DNA from: Chara braunii
Taxonomy: Eukaryota > Streptophyta > Charophyceae > Charales > Characeae
Direction: 5' to 3'
DNA: 64,000 nt
Assembly (NCBI GenBank): GCA_003427395.1
Contig: BFEA01000046.1
Span: 2,823,527 to 2,887,526, forward strand
Shown here piece by piece: positions 33,892 to 44,738 of this stretch. The translations under genes and the position numbers were made by a program. The notes beneath the pieces are model-generated. The model was not told the DNA's origin. It made no database searches and saw nothing but the letters and a program-made list of their open reading frames with translations. The first letter of the stretch is position 1. Each line of letters starts with the position of its first letter.

Positions 33892-34503
33892 ATCCACGTA
33901 TATGGATCATCAATGAATGCTATGTATGGCTTCGGTTCACAACCTTGTCCGCGGAAAACTCCGTATGTCGCTCAGGCTAGATCCGAACGAATTGTCAGAC
34001 CTTGTGTTTAAGGGAAAAGGAGCGAGAGGTGTGAGAGGCATGTGTGTAGCCGAAAATGGTAAATATGAAGTAGTAGAGAGAGGTGTGAGAGGCAGTAGTT
34101 GCTAGTAGACGCTATACCGAGTATGTTCGTAGTTTTGTAATTTGCGATTTTCGGAAAGCCTCTGTGTACTGTGCAATGTGTGATTGAATGATTTTTTGCA
34201 GTGAATGATTTTTGAAAACACCGTTGTGTACTTCGCAATGTGCGGTTGAATGATTTTTTGCATGGAACGATTTTTCGAAACTCTCCGTGCAGTGTACAAC
34301 TTGACCTTTAGGAAAACAAAAGGTCAAGTTGCAAGTGTTTTCATCTCGATGTTGCGATGACAAGAGTTAATGTTATGAACGAATGTTATGTTTCTTGTCC
34401 ATGCAAAGATTTGATGGTATTTTCACCCGGGAATATACAAATGACAAGCCAACGTCCATACTAAATCATCACGTTGATGATGTGCGCACCTTGCTCTCCA
34501 TCT

Positions 34504-34652
34504 AAGTGCAAGTTCACGCACACTTGTGGTGTGAACCCCGAGCAATCCACTTAAGTGGTGTGTGCACCTAGTTCTTCATCTACGTGCGAGTTCACTCGCA
34601 CTTGTGGTGTGAACCCCAAGCAATCCACTTAAGTGAGAGTTCACTCACACTT
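34504..34652. repeat. 22-bp palindrome family, three copies
   Basis: Copies at 34504-34525, 34582-34603 and 34631-34652; the last two show the usual 49-bp spacing. Part of the dispersed ~350-bp repeat. Confidence 0.8.
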
Positions 34653-34881
34653 TGCTTCAGCTTGACCTTTAGAAAAACAACAGGCAACTTGCAAGTGTTT
34701 CCCTCCGTCCATCCCTCCGACTTTCATAATAGTGATCTTGCAAGTGTTTCGATCTCTCATCTTCATGTCAGGGGATGCATGGATGTTTTCGATGAAAAGA
34801 TGCTTATGTTAAGGAGGGGATTGATGTTTGCAGTGACAAGAATGATTGTTATGAATCGATAACAATCAACGTTATAGATTT

Positions 34882-35227
34882 TTCCTACGTAGCACCGCGT
34901 TCGCGTTCGGAGGCGAACGCGAAAATGTTTGCCCGAATGCGAACAAACGCCAAAAACCCTCCGAACGCGAACATAAAAAATATTTTAAAAAAAACAAAAA
35001 ACAAAATTCTCAGACAAATAAGAAAACAATATATGTTATGTAAAATAACAATACAAGCAACATTTGCCTCGGAGTCAAGTTCAAATTCGTAGCCAATCAT
35101 GAGTTAAAAATCAAAAACTGAAAAGACATTTTTTTTTTTTTTTTGGTACCGAAAAAAAATATGTTCGCCCGAACATGTTCACGAGTTGTTCGCGCGAACG
35201 CGCGAACACGTTCGCTGTGCTACACAG
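34882..35227. mobile_element. MITE-like insertion with GTTCGC/GCGAAC-rich ends, nested in the dispersed repeat
   Basis: The host repeat reads gttatggatttgtccatgc elsewhere (32268, 36808). Here it is split as gttata-gattt and gattt-gtccatgc, which gives a duplicated gattt flanking 346 bp. Ends are inverted: left ctacgtagcaccgcg, right (reverse complement) ctgtgtagcacagcg. Inside the ends, gcgttcg and cgaacgcg words are repeated in both orientations. The middle is A/T-rich. No coding capacity, so non-autonomous. Confidence 0.8.
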
Positions 35228-35339
35228 GATTTGTCCATGCAAAGATTTGATGACATTTTCATCCGGAAATATACAATTGACAAACCAACATCCATATTAA
35301 ATCACCACGCTGGTGGTGTGCGCACCTAGCTCTCCATCT

Positions 35340-35361
35340 AAGTGCGAGTTCATTCGCACTT
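35340..35361. repeat. 22-bp palindrome family, single copy
   Basis: Arms AAGTGCGAGT and ATTCGCACTT. The partner usually found 49 bp further is deleted here (gagcaattccctcacactttg). Confidence 0.8.
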
Positions 35362-35624
35362 GTGGTGTGAACCCTGAGCAATTCCCTCACACTTTGCTTC
35401 AACTTGAACTTTAGAAAAACAACAGGCAACCTGCAAATGTTTCCCTCTCTCCATCTCTCCCGACTTTCATAATAGTGACCTTGCAAATGTTTCGATCTTT
35501 CATCTTCATGTCATGGGATGCATGAATGTTTTCGATAAAAAAATGCTCATGTAAAGGAGGGGATCGAACGCACCGCCGATAAGCACCTGCACATCACGAA
35601 GCAAGAGCACGTCCCAATTGAAAC

Positions 35625-36140
35625 ATCGTTGGGTCCTTGTGTTGTCAACTCCCACATGATGACTACACTAAACCGCGGCACGATGACTGGTCTGTCTCTC
35701 CGATGTAGATCTAAAGGTGGATTGTGTCAAATCTGCTCTCAAAGATCCACACCGGGGACGGGGGCCGACATCCGACCACTGTTTGCTTGTAAGATGTGTC
35801 GATATAACCGACATCCAAAACTGCTTGGTGAGCATCCTGTGCTACGCCAATAAGTTTCAAACACGGTCGCAAAGTCCCCTAAGAGTGTTCATTGTCGGTT
35901 CCTCGCGTCATCGACTCCCACGTGATGACTATAGTAAACAGCGGCAGGATGGCGGGTCCCCCTCTCCGAAATGGATCTAACGACGGATTGAGTCAAATCT
36001 GCTCTCAAAGATCCACACCGGGTAGAAGGTCCTGCAATCAACCACCGCTTGCTTGTAAGCATCATATGATGTGTCGATACAATCGACATCCAGAACTGTT
36101 TGATGAACATCTAGTGCTACGCCAATAAGTTCTGAGCACG
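35625..36140. repeat. Tandem duplication of a ~260-bp unit
   Basis: cccacatgatgactacactaaa... (35650) recurs as cccacgtgatgactatagtaaa... (35919), with gtcaaatctgctctcaaaga, gtgtcgatataaccgacatc and gtgctacgccaataagtt in both. No coding frame is shared. Surrounding sequence to 36720 shows no gene. Confidence 0.8.
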
Positions 36141-36923
36141 ACCACAAGGTCCCTTAAGAATGCTTTTAGCACTCGAGAGCTCTGACCGCCGACTGTTTGG
36201 CACTTCGTGAAGGTGGTTATTTCTACCCGACGCACAAGGCTCGTGATCACTTCTATTGCTTGTATACGTGCCGATGGGTGCTCGACGTTCCATACATGTA
36301 GTACTGTTAGCCCCCACTGGATACATTAGCGTCTCAGATGCATCCCACATAAGGACCTCATACGCTGCGGACATGCAAATACCATGGTGCTCGGTGTCTC
36401 GGATTCATCCGAATTTTCAATCTGAGACGTGCCTGCGCACCGACCATTTCGAGCGGAAATTTCATGAAGGGTGCCGAGCAAGGTTTCCCGTTCGGTCCAA
36501 CGCTGGCCATACATACACTTCAAATGTCATGTTCCTCTCCACCCTTTGTCGACCCAGTGTTGTTTTTATTGTGTTGGCCAATTTTGTGGTTCTCAATAAG
36601 TCGATGTATCTCTTTCGTTTCTTCATTGGCAAAATCTAACAACTGCCTCAGCTCTGATTTAGGTCACCGTCTGTTGTTCTGCCTCGACACATGCTTCGAT
36701 TGTGTACTGCGACGTCGGTCTACATGGATGTTTTCGATGAAAAGATACTGATGTCAAGGACGGGATCGATGTTTGTGATGACAAGAGTGAATGTTATGAA
36801 TCTATTTTATGGATTTGTCCATGCAAAGATGTTATGACAATTTTATCTGGGAATATATAAATGACAAGCCAGCATCCATATTAAATCACCACGCTGATGG
36901 TGTGCGCACCTAGCTCTCCATCT

Positions 36924-36994
36924 AAGTGCGAGTTCACTGGCACTTGCAATGTTAACCCTGAGCAATCCTCTTCAATGAGAGTTCACTCGCACTT
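36924..36994. repeat. 22-bp palindrome pair, 49 bp apart
   Basis: 36924-36945 (one mismatch in the right arm) and 36973-36994. Last members of the family in the window. Confidence 0.8.
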
Positions 36995-37019
36995 TATTTA
37001 TATGCCATTTAGCATAAAC

Positions 37020-37770
37020 GACCAACAACCTAGCCCCAGTTGCGATTGAGCATCAAAGACTGCCCAACAACTGATAACCTGCTCGAAACAGATCCAGGTC
37101 CAATAGGAAAGCCCACCACAGACCCACCAACCTAGCCCCAGTTGCAATTGAGCATCAAAGACTGCCCAACAACTGATAACCTGCGGGACCAAGAGTTCAA
37201 TTTTGTTTGTGGAGTGCGATACTCTGCTCGAAACAGATCCAGGTCCAACAGGAAAGCCAACTGCAGACCCACCAACCTAGCCCCAGTTGCGATTGAGCAT
37301 CGAAGACTGCCCAAGCAGCCCAACAACTGATAACCTGCGGGACCTGGAGTTCAATTCTGTTTGTGGAGTGCGAAACTCTGCTCGAAACAGATCCAGGTCC
37401 AACAGGAAGGACCACCACTGACGCACCAACCTAGCCTCAGTTGCGATTGAGCATCAAAGACTGTCCAACAACTAATAACCTGCGAGACCTGGAGTTCAAT
37501 TCTGTTTGTGGAATGCGAAACTCTGCTAAAAACAGATCCAGGTCCAACCGGAAGGCCAACCACTGACCCACCAACCTGACCTTCGTTGCGATTGAGCATC
37601 AAAGACTGACCAACAACTGATAACCTGCAGGTACTGGAGTTCAATTTTGTTTGTGAGGTGCGAAACTATGCTCGAAACAGATCCAGGTCCAACAGGAAGG
37701 CCAACCACAGACCCACCAAACTAGCGTCAGTGGCGGACTTCAGCATCAAAGACTGCCCAACAACTGATAA
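37020..37770. repeat. ~150-bp tandem array, six units
   Basis: cctagccccagttgcgattg and its variants occur at about 37028, 37130, 37278, 37428, 37568 and 37722; the first interval is short because of an internal deletion. Each unit also has gactgcccaacaactgataa, gtggagtgcgaaactctgct and cgaaacagatccaggtccaa. ORFs here are repeat translations. Confidence 0.85.
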
Positions 37771-37919
37771 CCTGCGGAAAAAAAATCCACAACCATCATC
37801 AAGGTTCCCTAAGAGTGCTTATGGCAATCTGCACCAACAACTGATAGCCTGCGGGAAACAAATCCACAGCCATCAGCAACGACTGTTTGACACTTCTTAA
37901 AGGTGGTCAGTCACCAAAC

Positions 37920-38958
37920 AGATCACGACCTACGAAACACCCTCGGCGGCGGATAAGCGCAGCCGATCCGTGGATGCAGCCGAGTCCGCCACCCCCACGG
38001 ACGCGTCCGGGCGGACGCGCCACTTTGCGGACGGGTGGCGGCCGGTGGGGAGGGGGGTTGGGGATTTGGAAAGCACCATGGGGCGGCGCATCCCCAGCCC
38101 CACCCCCTCAAACAAAAAAAAATTAAAAAAACTATTTTTTATGTGGGGGGGGTTGGGTGAGTGATGGTATTTAAAAAAAAAAAACAAAAAAACAGCGCGT
38201 TTTTTTTTTCCCCCCGTTGATTGATTGATTGATTGATTGGCCCCACAGGCGCACACACACACACACACAGAGGTAGGATTGTATATTGCCATGTCCTAGC
38301 CGAAGATTCATTNNNNNNNNNNNNNNNNNNNNNNNNNNNNNNNNNNNNNNNNNNNNNNNNNNNNNNNNNNNNNNNNNNNNNNNNNNNNNNNNNNNNNNNN
38401 NNNNNNNNNNNNNNNNNNNNNNNNNNNNNNNNNNNNNNNNNNNNNNNNNNNNNNNNNNNNNNNNNNNNNNNNNNNNNNNNNNNNNNNNNNNNNNNNNNNN
38501 NNNNNNNNNNNNNNNNNNNNNNNNNNNNNNNNNNNNNNNNNNNNNNNNNNNNNNNNNNNNNNNNNNNNNNNNNNNNNNNNNNNNNNNNNNNNNNNNNNNN
38601 NNNNNNNNNNNNNNNNNNNNNNNNNNNNNNNNNNNNNNNNNNNNNNNNNNNNNNNNNNNNNNNNNNNNNNNNNNNNNNNNNNNNNNNNNNNNNNNNNNNN
38701 NNNNNNNNNNNNNNNNNNNNNNNNNNNNNNNNNNNNNNNNNNNNNNNNNNNNNNNNNNNNNNNNNNNNNNNNNNNNNNNNNNNNNNNNNNNNNNNNNNNN
38801 NNNNNNNNNNNNNNNNNNNNNNNNNNNNNNNNNNNNNNNNNNNNNNNNNNNNNNNNNNNNNNNNNNNNNNNNNNNNNNNNNNNNNNNNNNNNNNNNNNNN
38901 NNNNNNNNNNNNNNNNNNNNNNNNNNNNNNNNNNNNNNNNNNNNNNNNNNNNNNNNNN

Positions 38959-39045
<87 letters not shown>

Positions 39046-39546
39046 TTACTCACTCACAATCAATCAATCAATCAATCAATCAAACAAACCCCGTTTTTGA
39101 AGTTTTTTCTTGATTTATTTTCAAATTTTGCATCTGCATTTTTTTTAAACACGTCATACCTCTGCAAAAAATAGAAATTCATTTCTAAAAAAATACAGGT
39201 GAACTCAGGGACCATATATCTCATGATAAAAAATGACAAAAAACAAATCCAGCTTTTTTTAATTTTAATTTTTTTTTTTTTTTTAAATTGAATTTAGTTT
39301 TTGATTTTTTTAAAATTCTGAACAAAGTTGGATTCCGAAAAAAAAAAAAAGGGGGTTGTAGGGCTTAAAATTCCCTACAACCCCATATATATATACTCTT
39401 TAACCTATTATTTAATTCAGAAAAATTCTGGTAAAATCGGGTCCGCGGCGCGGACCAGGTTGGTCGCGGACGCGGCCCCATCTGCGTCCGCCATCCGAGA
39501 TCGGACCCGCGGACGCGTCCGCGGGTGTTTGATAGATCACGACCTA
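37920..39546. mobile_element. Composite element copy B, with 13-bp target-site duplication and internal gap
   Basis: agatcacgaccta occurs at 37920-37932 and 39534-39546. The element between starts cgaaacaccctcgg and ends with the inverted equivalent (cccgcgggtgtttgat). A perfect 22-bp palindrome lies at 39505-39526 (arms ACCCGCGGACG and CGTCCGCGGGT). The outer parts repeat ggacgcg/cgcgtcc words. The inner parts are AT-rich and carry (GATT)n 38217-38240, (CA)n 38251-38268, (CA)n 38959-39040 and (CAAT)n 39058-39082. The right half matches element A at 22.8-23.4 kb in inverse orientation. 646 N hide the centre. Confidence 0.75.
38313..38958. other. Assembly gap
   Basis: 646 N. The long plus and minus frames drawn across it are artefacts of N and (CA)n. 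Sequence just left of it (atgtcctagccgaagattcatt) resembles the interior of the MITE at 44013-44143, so a MITE copy may lie in the gap. Confidence 0.99.
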
Positions 39547-39718
39547 ACATCAACCTTGCATCAAGGTTCTCGTCTGAGTGCTAATAGCAATCCGGGAAGA
39601 CAACCGATGACTGTTTGACACTTTCTTAAGGTGCTCTGTCGAACACTGATAACTACGAATTGATTCGTTGTTCAACTAGTATCGGTCAATGCCTCTCCGG
39701 GTTAAAGCAAGGAGCTCG

Positions 39719-39794
<76 letters not shown>

Positions 39795-40000
39795 ACCCAG
39801 AATCAAGTTGAACCTGACGTCAAGGCTAAGAGTGCTTATGGCAATCCGCACAGACAACCAACGACTCTTCGACACTTGTTTAATGTGCTCGATCGCCAAA
39901 CAGATTAGGAACCAGCATCAAGGCTCCCTAAGAGTGCTATTGGCAATCGACACAGCGAGCCTCACTTTTCTTGCCGTTGCTCTCTCTTTAGCCTCTCTCC
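39547..40000. repeat. Degenerate repeat with a (CT)n microsatellite
   Basis: (CT)n at 39724-39793. On either side, a unit with ctaagagtgcttatggcaatc and gactgtttgacactt recurs (39560, 39830, 39920; also 37800 and, diverged, 35875 and 36150). This is a dispersed family in the 35.6-40 kb interval. Confidence 0.7.
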
Positions 40001-42950
40001 ACAGTCTTCTCTTGTCTCCTGGACCTAACTCTAGGAAATTCAAGGGTCGACTGAGAGCAGTTCTTCGAGTGACCCTAAGGTTATCCACTAACAACTCCTC
40101 CTCACTACTGCTTGCATCACTTATGAGCTACAGTGTATGTGATCTAAACTAGAATCCACACTAAATCCTACCTCAGCATGACACACAACCGATTATGATA
40201 CACAACTGATTTCGGTCGGCCTGGACAGAAACAATTAGGCGGTTAGGTCTCAACCAATGTCAGATCCTATAGGGAATGTTAAATCTATTTTTAGATTACT
40301 CTGATACAGATTGCATTGCAGCAAATAATATACTACTCTATCTGCAACTGTTTGTCAGTTGTTAGTCAAGTCCGTAACAACTAAATAATAAAAAAAAATA
40401 TTAAAGTTCCCTGCAAAGATGTATGATGAATGACTGTTTATCTAATTTATGCCACGGCGAACAGTTGCCGAAATCCCCTCTCGCCCTGTATCCTTCTTGA
40501 GTTGTCACTTTGTGTCAACGCCCCAAGCATCTGGTTGGGCAATGTGTCTGAAGGTGTGCAATCCATCCCACCCCTATGCCCCAAGTCAACACCAAACCTG
40601 CCAGCCCCTGCACATTATTTATCCTCGCATGCAACGAGCCTTACACCCGGTTTGATCTGGTTGATCAGGAGGCATTTAAGGAGATCCCCCATAACTCCTC
40701 AGGAATTATTTAACGTCGCAGACGGGACGATGATCACAACCAGAATCAACACCGAGTCCCCACCAGAAATATTTAAAGACGGTCTCGTAAGTGTCTGTTC
40801 AAAGGGCTGGCATGCCCTGCATGACCTCTATTGCGCAGCAGCAGAACCAAGGACTTGCGGTAAAGCATGCGTGTACTAGTCCCAGCGGGTTGGCATGGTG
40901 ACCGTGACCCGAGTGCTTCGTCCAGGGCCCTTCAGAGGCACATCCCGTCTCCCACCAGCTTGCTGTCCAGGAAGAATGTCGACTCTCAAGGTTGAGCGCT
41001 CGCAACACCTCACATTGAGAGGACTCTCAAGACATAACTCACTTCCTCACGGTAAGAAGCAATGGAGAGGGTAGATAGGAAGGAAGCAACGTACCTCATA
41101 ATGCTGCCCCCAACCACAGATTCCTCATCGGCAACCGGATCTGCATTTATGATGACCGGTCTTTGCCTCGGCACAACCAACAACAGAATGCAGTTCCGCC
41201 TCGGCTTAAATGCCACATCAGCAAGCTCTCATTACCCAGCATACACCCCTATTGTCACCACATAGCTTCCTGGCTTGCCCACACGACCCTGGGCCGCCTT
41301 ACGTCCAATCGCCCAAGCCTTATCACTGCCCCACACCTCATGCGAAGCACCGAACAGCTATTGCGAAGAACCAATGAGCGCAGTTCGAACCAGCTCCGAT
41401 ACCAAATTGCAAGGAAAATGAGCAATAGCGAGATGACAATATTCAGATTGCACAATCACATTGAAAGCCAGATCGTATCACAGTGTTCAGAAAGCAGCAT
41501 TGCACCAATATGACACTAATGGAGAATCGTAGCACTGAAAAACCAATGTCAATGAGAGCTTGCTCTCGCCACCACCAACATATGTATCCAGTCCCTATCT
41601 CCCTCCTTGGCGCTCGGCGCCCAGCCTACTCCCTACACAGCTACTCCTAGCCTACCAATTGACAATGCAACTGTTGATGTCAGCAGCCTCTGAAGTACTT
41701 GAGGATGTCGCCCATGCAGACCATCGCCAATACCAGGTATGTGCCCTCACATCATCATCGTCATCCTTCTCTCTCTCTCTCTCTCTCTCTCCCTCGTCTT
41801 ACTCCCATGTCTTCCCTCTTGAAACCCGAAGACTTCCCCTGCGCCTCACTGTACATCCAAGCCCGCCAGCTATGGAGGCTGGGCTATGGCGCTGCCCTTA
41901 GCAGCGCCCTCCTCCTTGCACGACCGCACGTGCTTGCACTTCGCCTCTCAGCGCTAGCAGCAGCCCACGAGCTTCAGCTCCAGCAGCGCTGCCGCCAGCA
42001 TGCGAGTGCCCGAATGCCTGGCCAGGCAGTGAGCTCTTTCCTATATGGAAAGAGCCTGCCTCATTCGGCAGCCTGGCTGGACTGGCCTGGGCCCAGAAGC
42101 TTCCGGTAGGCCCCAGGATGCTGCGCCTCTCTTGCAGCTACTGGTCCTCATTTGGTTGGGCCTCCCAACTGTCTGTGTATGAGGCTGCGATTCTCGTCCA
42201 GGGCCTGCACCATTTTGGAAAGGCCTGGAAGGCCTGGGATTTTTCTCGCTGCTCGGTCTGTGTTTCCCTCAACCAACTGGCGCGACGAAACCGCCTGGAC
42301 CCCAAATACGAAATTGACAGCCGAGGCCTCTCGTGATTTGTTAGGCCCGCTTTCACTTAGGGCGGGCATATTTGCAGCAGGGGCCCCTTAGGCCTGCCGA
42401 GGACCCAGATCCTCGCACTATCGTCTTATGGGTCTGTACCGAAGCTAAGCGTCGAGAATACCGCCCTCGACCAGGACCGTCCACTTCCGTCTCCTAGGGA
42501 CCGAACCTGGCCATTCTCAGCACGTGGCCAGGAAAGCTGCAAGCTAAGAGAGCCCCTTCTTTGCCCGAACTCGTTTGCATCTTTGTCCTTAGAACCTTGA
42601 CACCGGAGATCCGAGTTCCAACCTGGGACTCCAGTCATTCCACCCCACTTTCCTTAAATCCTTGGCACACGCCCTTTCTCGCAACTTCCAGGGCCCCTCC
42701 TACTCCGATCAGAAAGTTGAGCTGGGCATGAGGTTGGGCGTCACAACACAGGTCTTTCTACACGATCTGATACCAGCTCCAAGAGACGACACTCCTCTGA
42801 CCTTCCTTTGCCAGTCCAGAAGATAATATGCTGCAATTCTTGACCGACTGCAATTTTGAGCTCAAACAGAAATGGAGGAACTGCATTTCTAGGGTGTTCC
42901 AGTAAGTGGACTGCACCAACCACTCTAGCATAGTTGGTCAAGCATGAACT
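40000..42950. other. Long stretch without a recognised gene; two primer-site-like words
   Basis: No gene supported. Read on the minus strand, TGGTATCGGAGC (41391-41402) and TGGTATCAGATC (42766-42777) resemble initiator-tRNA-Met primer sites of LTR retrotransposons, so remnants of two elements are possible, but no LTR pair or pol motif was found. A short (CT)n run is at 41769-41791. A perfect 9-bp stem (GCTCTTTCC/GGAAAGAGC around tatat) is at 42033-42055. Confidence 0.4.
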
Positions 42951-43011
42951 GGCAAAACCTAAACCAGAAAGCTGAGTTCGAATTCATTCTTCTTTTTTTT
43001 TCAGTAAAAGT

Positions 43012-43207
43012 TAAACCACCAGTACTTCCTGAAAGCGTGGCCGGGCCTTGCTGGGACAGCCAGCCTGCACCACATCGATAAATTATTGAACTCATGTGAA
43101 AGCGGCACTTTAGCAATGGGTGGTGAGTGCACGGCCGAACTCTTTGGAAGTTCTGGTGGTTTAAACCACCAGTACTTTCGAGGCACTTGAACCACCAGTA
43201 CTTCTGA
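43012..43207. repeat. aaccaccagtactt words in direct and inverted orientation
   Basis: The 14-bp word occurs directly at 43013, 43164 and 43189. With an inverted partner it forms a 30-bp near-perfect palindrome at 43148-43177, with perfect 10-bp arms CTGGTGGTTT and AAACCACCAG at its core. The surrounding stretch (42950-43800) has no recognised gene. Confidence 0.7.
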
Positions 43208-43815
43208 GGAACTTTTCTCTGGGGCTGCAAATTCACTGCCGCCAATGAAAAACGAGCTGCATGTAGGCCTCCTTTTGGCTGGCACCGCAGCCATTTGGCT
43301 CCAGTGGCCTAACCCCGAAAGTTGCACCAGCATGCAAGCTGCAACTTTGAGAAATGGCTGGGAAATGTACAAGTGGTTTAACTCTAAATTGACCTGGGGC
43401 CGGTCAGTTCAAAGATGATGGGCCTCGACACACCACTCCCCAGTTCTAGAAAATTCTCGGGAGTGCGCCACAACGTGAAATCCGCTCGAGAGGGCCTATC
43501 GCCACACTGCACTCTCGAAAGGGCAGCTCTCCAACTCTGAAAATGAGAGATGCCACATGCAGACGTGAAGCAGTCTGACAGAAGTCGTTTGTCCCTTTGA
43601 GCTCCATTCTCCAATCTGGGATGAAACTCGGAGGTAGGAAGGAGCCCTCTGGAAAATGCAGCTTTCTAACCCCATTCTGACAGATCCCGATTTCAATCTG
43701 ACAGATCAAGTTCGGGAACTGTTGTGGCGACGCTGCACTCCCGCACTCCCTAAAACAGCCAGTTTCGGGAGTCGTGTGGCGAGGCCGTATATCTAAAGTC
43801 TGTGGTGGCGGTTAT

Positions 43816-43960
43816 GGGCCTCCCTCCACTACACAACACTCTAGTACATGCATTTGGATATTTTGTGAACCAGGTGCGTTCATACGAGTCCAACATTATG
43901 AATAAGTAGGGTTCAAAAAGCGTCCAAATGCATGTAGAGTGTTGTGTAGTGGACCGAGGC
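43816..43960. mobile_element. MITE, copy 1 (long terminal inverted repeats)
   Basis: Left arm gggcctccctccactacaca, then acactcta and catgcatttgga. The right arm is the inverse (tccaaatgcatgtagagtgt, then tgtgtagtgg). The arms are about 40 bp and nearly identical except for a 3-bp gta insertion. The outermost bases match the MITE at 44013 although the inner arms differ. Confidence 0.75.
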
Positions 43961-44012
43961 ACTGCAGGGAAATCTATTGTTCAGCTGGACTCTCCTCTCC
44001 TTCTGGGAGAAG

Positions 44013-44143
44013 CCAATGGGCCTCCCTCCACTACTCACCAAATGCAGAAAAGACAAAAGATATGGCATTGTGTCTTCCCATGTTCTAGCAGAAGATTCAT
44101 TCTCATTTTGCATATTTGGTGAGCAGTGGAGGAGGCCCAATGG
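44013..44143. mobile_element. MITE, copy 2 (PIF/Harbinger-like ends)
   Basis: 131 bp with inverted ends. Left gggcctccctccactactca then ccaaatgcagaaaa; right, reverse-complemented, gggcctcctccactgctcac then caaatatgcaaaa. AAT flanks the GGGCC ends on both sides, compatible with a 3-bp target duplication as in PIF/Harbinger elements (inference). No coding capacity. Confidence 0.75.
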
Positions 44144-44224
44144 CTATGCAAAGGATGGAGCCGAACCCAAGAATGCACATTCTGTCATCACCAGGCACTG
44201 GCAGAGGAGGGAGGGAGGGAGGGG

Positions 44225-44226
<2 letters not shown>

Positions 44227-44289
<63 letters not shown>
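44227..44289. repeat. (GA)n microsatellite
   Basis: About 31 GA units preceded by a gggagggaggga run. The Glu/Arg and Ser/Leu ORFs across it are artefacts. Confidence 0.95.
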
Positions 44290-44292
<3 letters not shown>

Positions 44293-44470
44293 TGGGTATG
44301 AGCTACTGAGTACTCACACAAGCCCTTTCCTGAATGTGGGCCTCACTACACCACTCTTGAAAACGTATTTTCAAGAGTCTCCACACTGCCACACAGCCTC
44401 TTGCAAGTGCTAGGGGAAAAATTCTTTCAAGAGGTGTCAGAAGTAAGCCTCTTGTCATTGAATCTAAAAA

Positions 44471-44738
44471 GGGACGCCGGACCTGATTTTCTTCCGTCAT
44501 ATGCAGAGATGCTTGAATTACTAGAAGTTATGTTTTTTGGAAAGGACGCTGGACCTGGTTTCCAGCCAGTTTTTCTATCACTTCTTCTGAGGACACTGGA
44601 CCTGCTTTCCAGTCTGATACCCAAGATAGGATGCTGGAACTGTTTTTCAGCTATCCGGGTTGAATTGTGAGGTCCCCGGCCTCTGTTCTTGTCCTTCTAA
44701 TACCAAGCAAAGTTAAAAAAAAAAAAAAAAAAAAAAAA
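44471..44738 (+). mobile_element. LINE 3' end with repeated hairpins and poly-A tail
   Basis: Three 19-nt hairpins, GCTGGACCTGGTTTCCAGC (44548), ACTGGACCTGCTTTCCAGT (44595) and GCTGGAACTGTTTTTCAGC (44633), plus a degenerate one near 44476. They are followed by ttgaattgtgaggtccccgg (44660-44679) and a 24-A tail (44715-44738). The second hairpin has A-T in place of the outer G-C pair. The same order of hairpin, gtccccggcctc and poly-A is seen at 4491-4608. Several N follow at 44778-44803. Confidence 0.7.

Noticed and set aside
38139-39174. Very long ORFs on both strands
   Set aside because: They cross 646 N and (CA)n, so they are artefacts of unknown bases.
41560-42109. Overlapping 113-136-codon ORFs
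   Set aside because: Two frames are open at once in C-rich DNA around a (CT)n run. No motif favours either.
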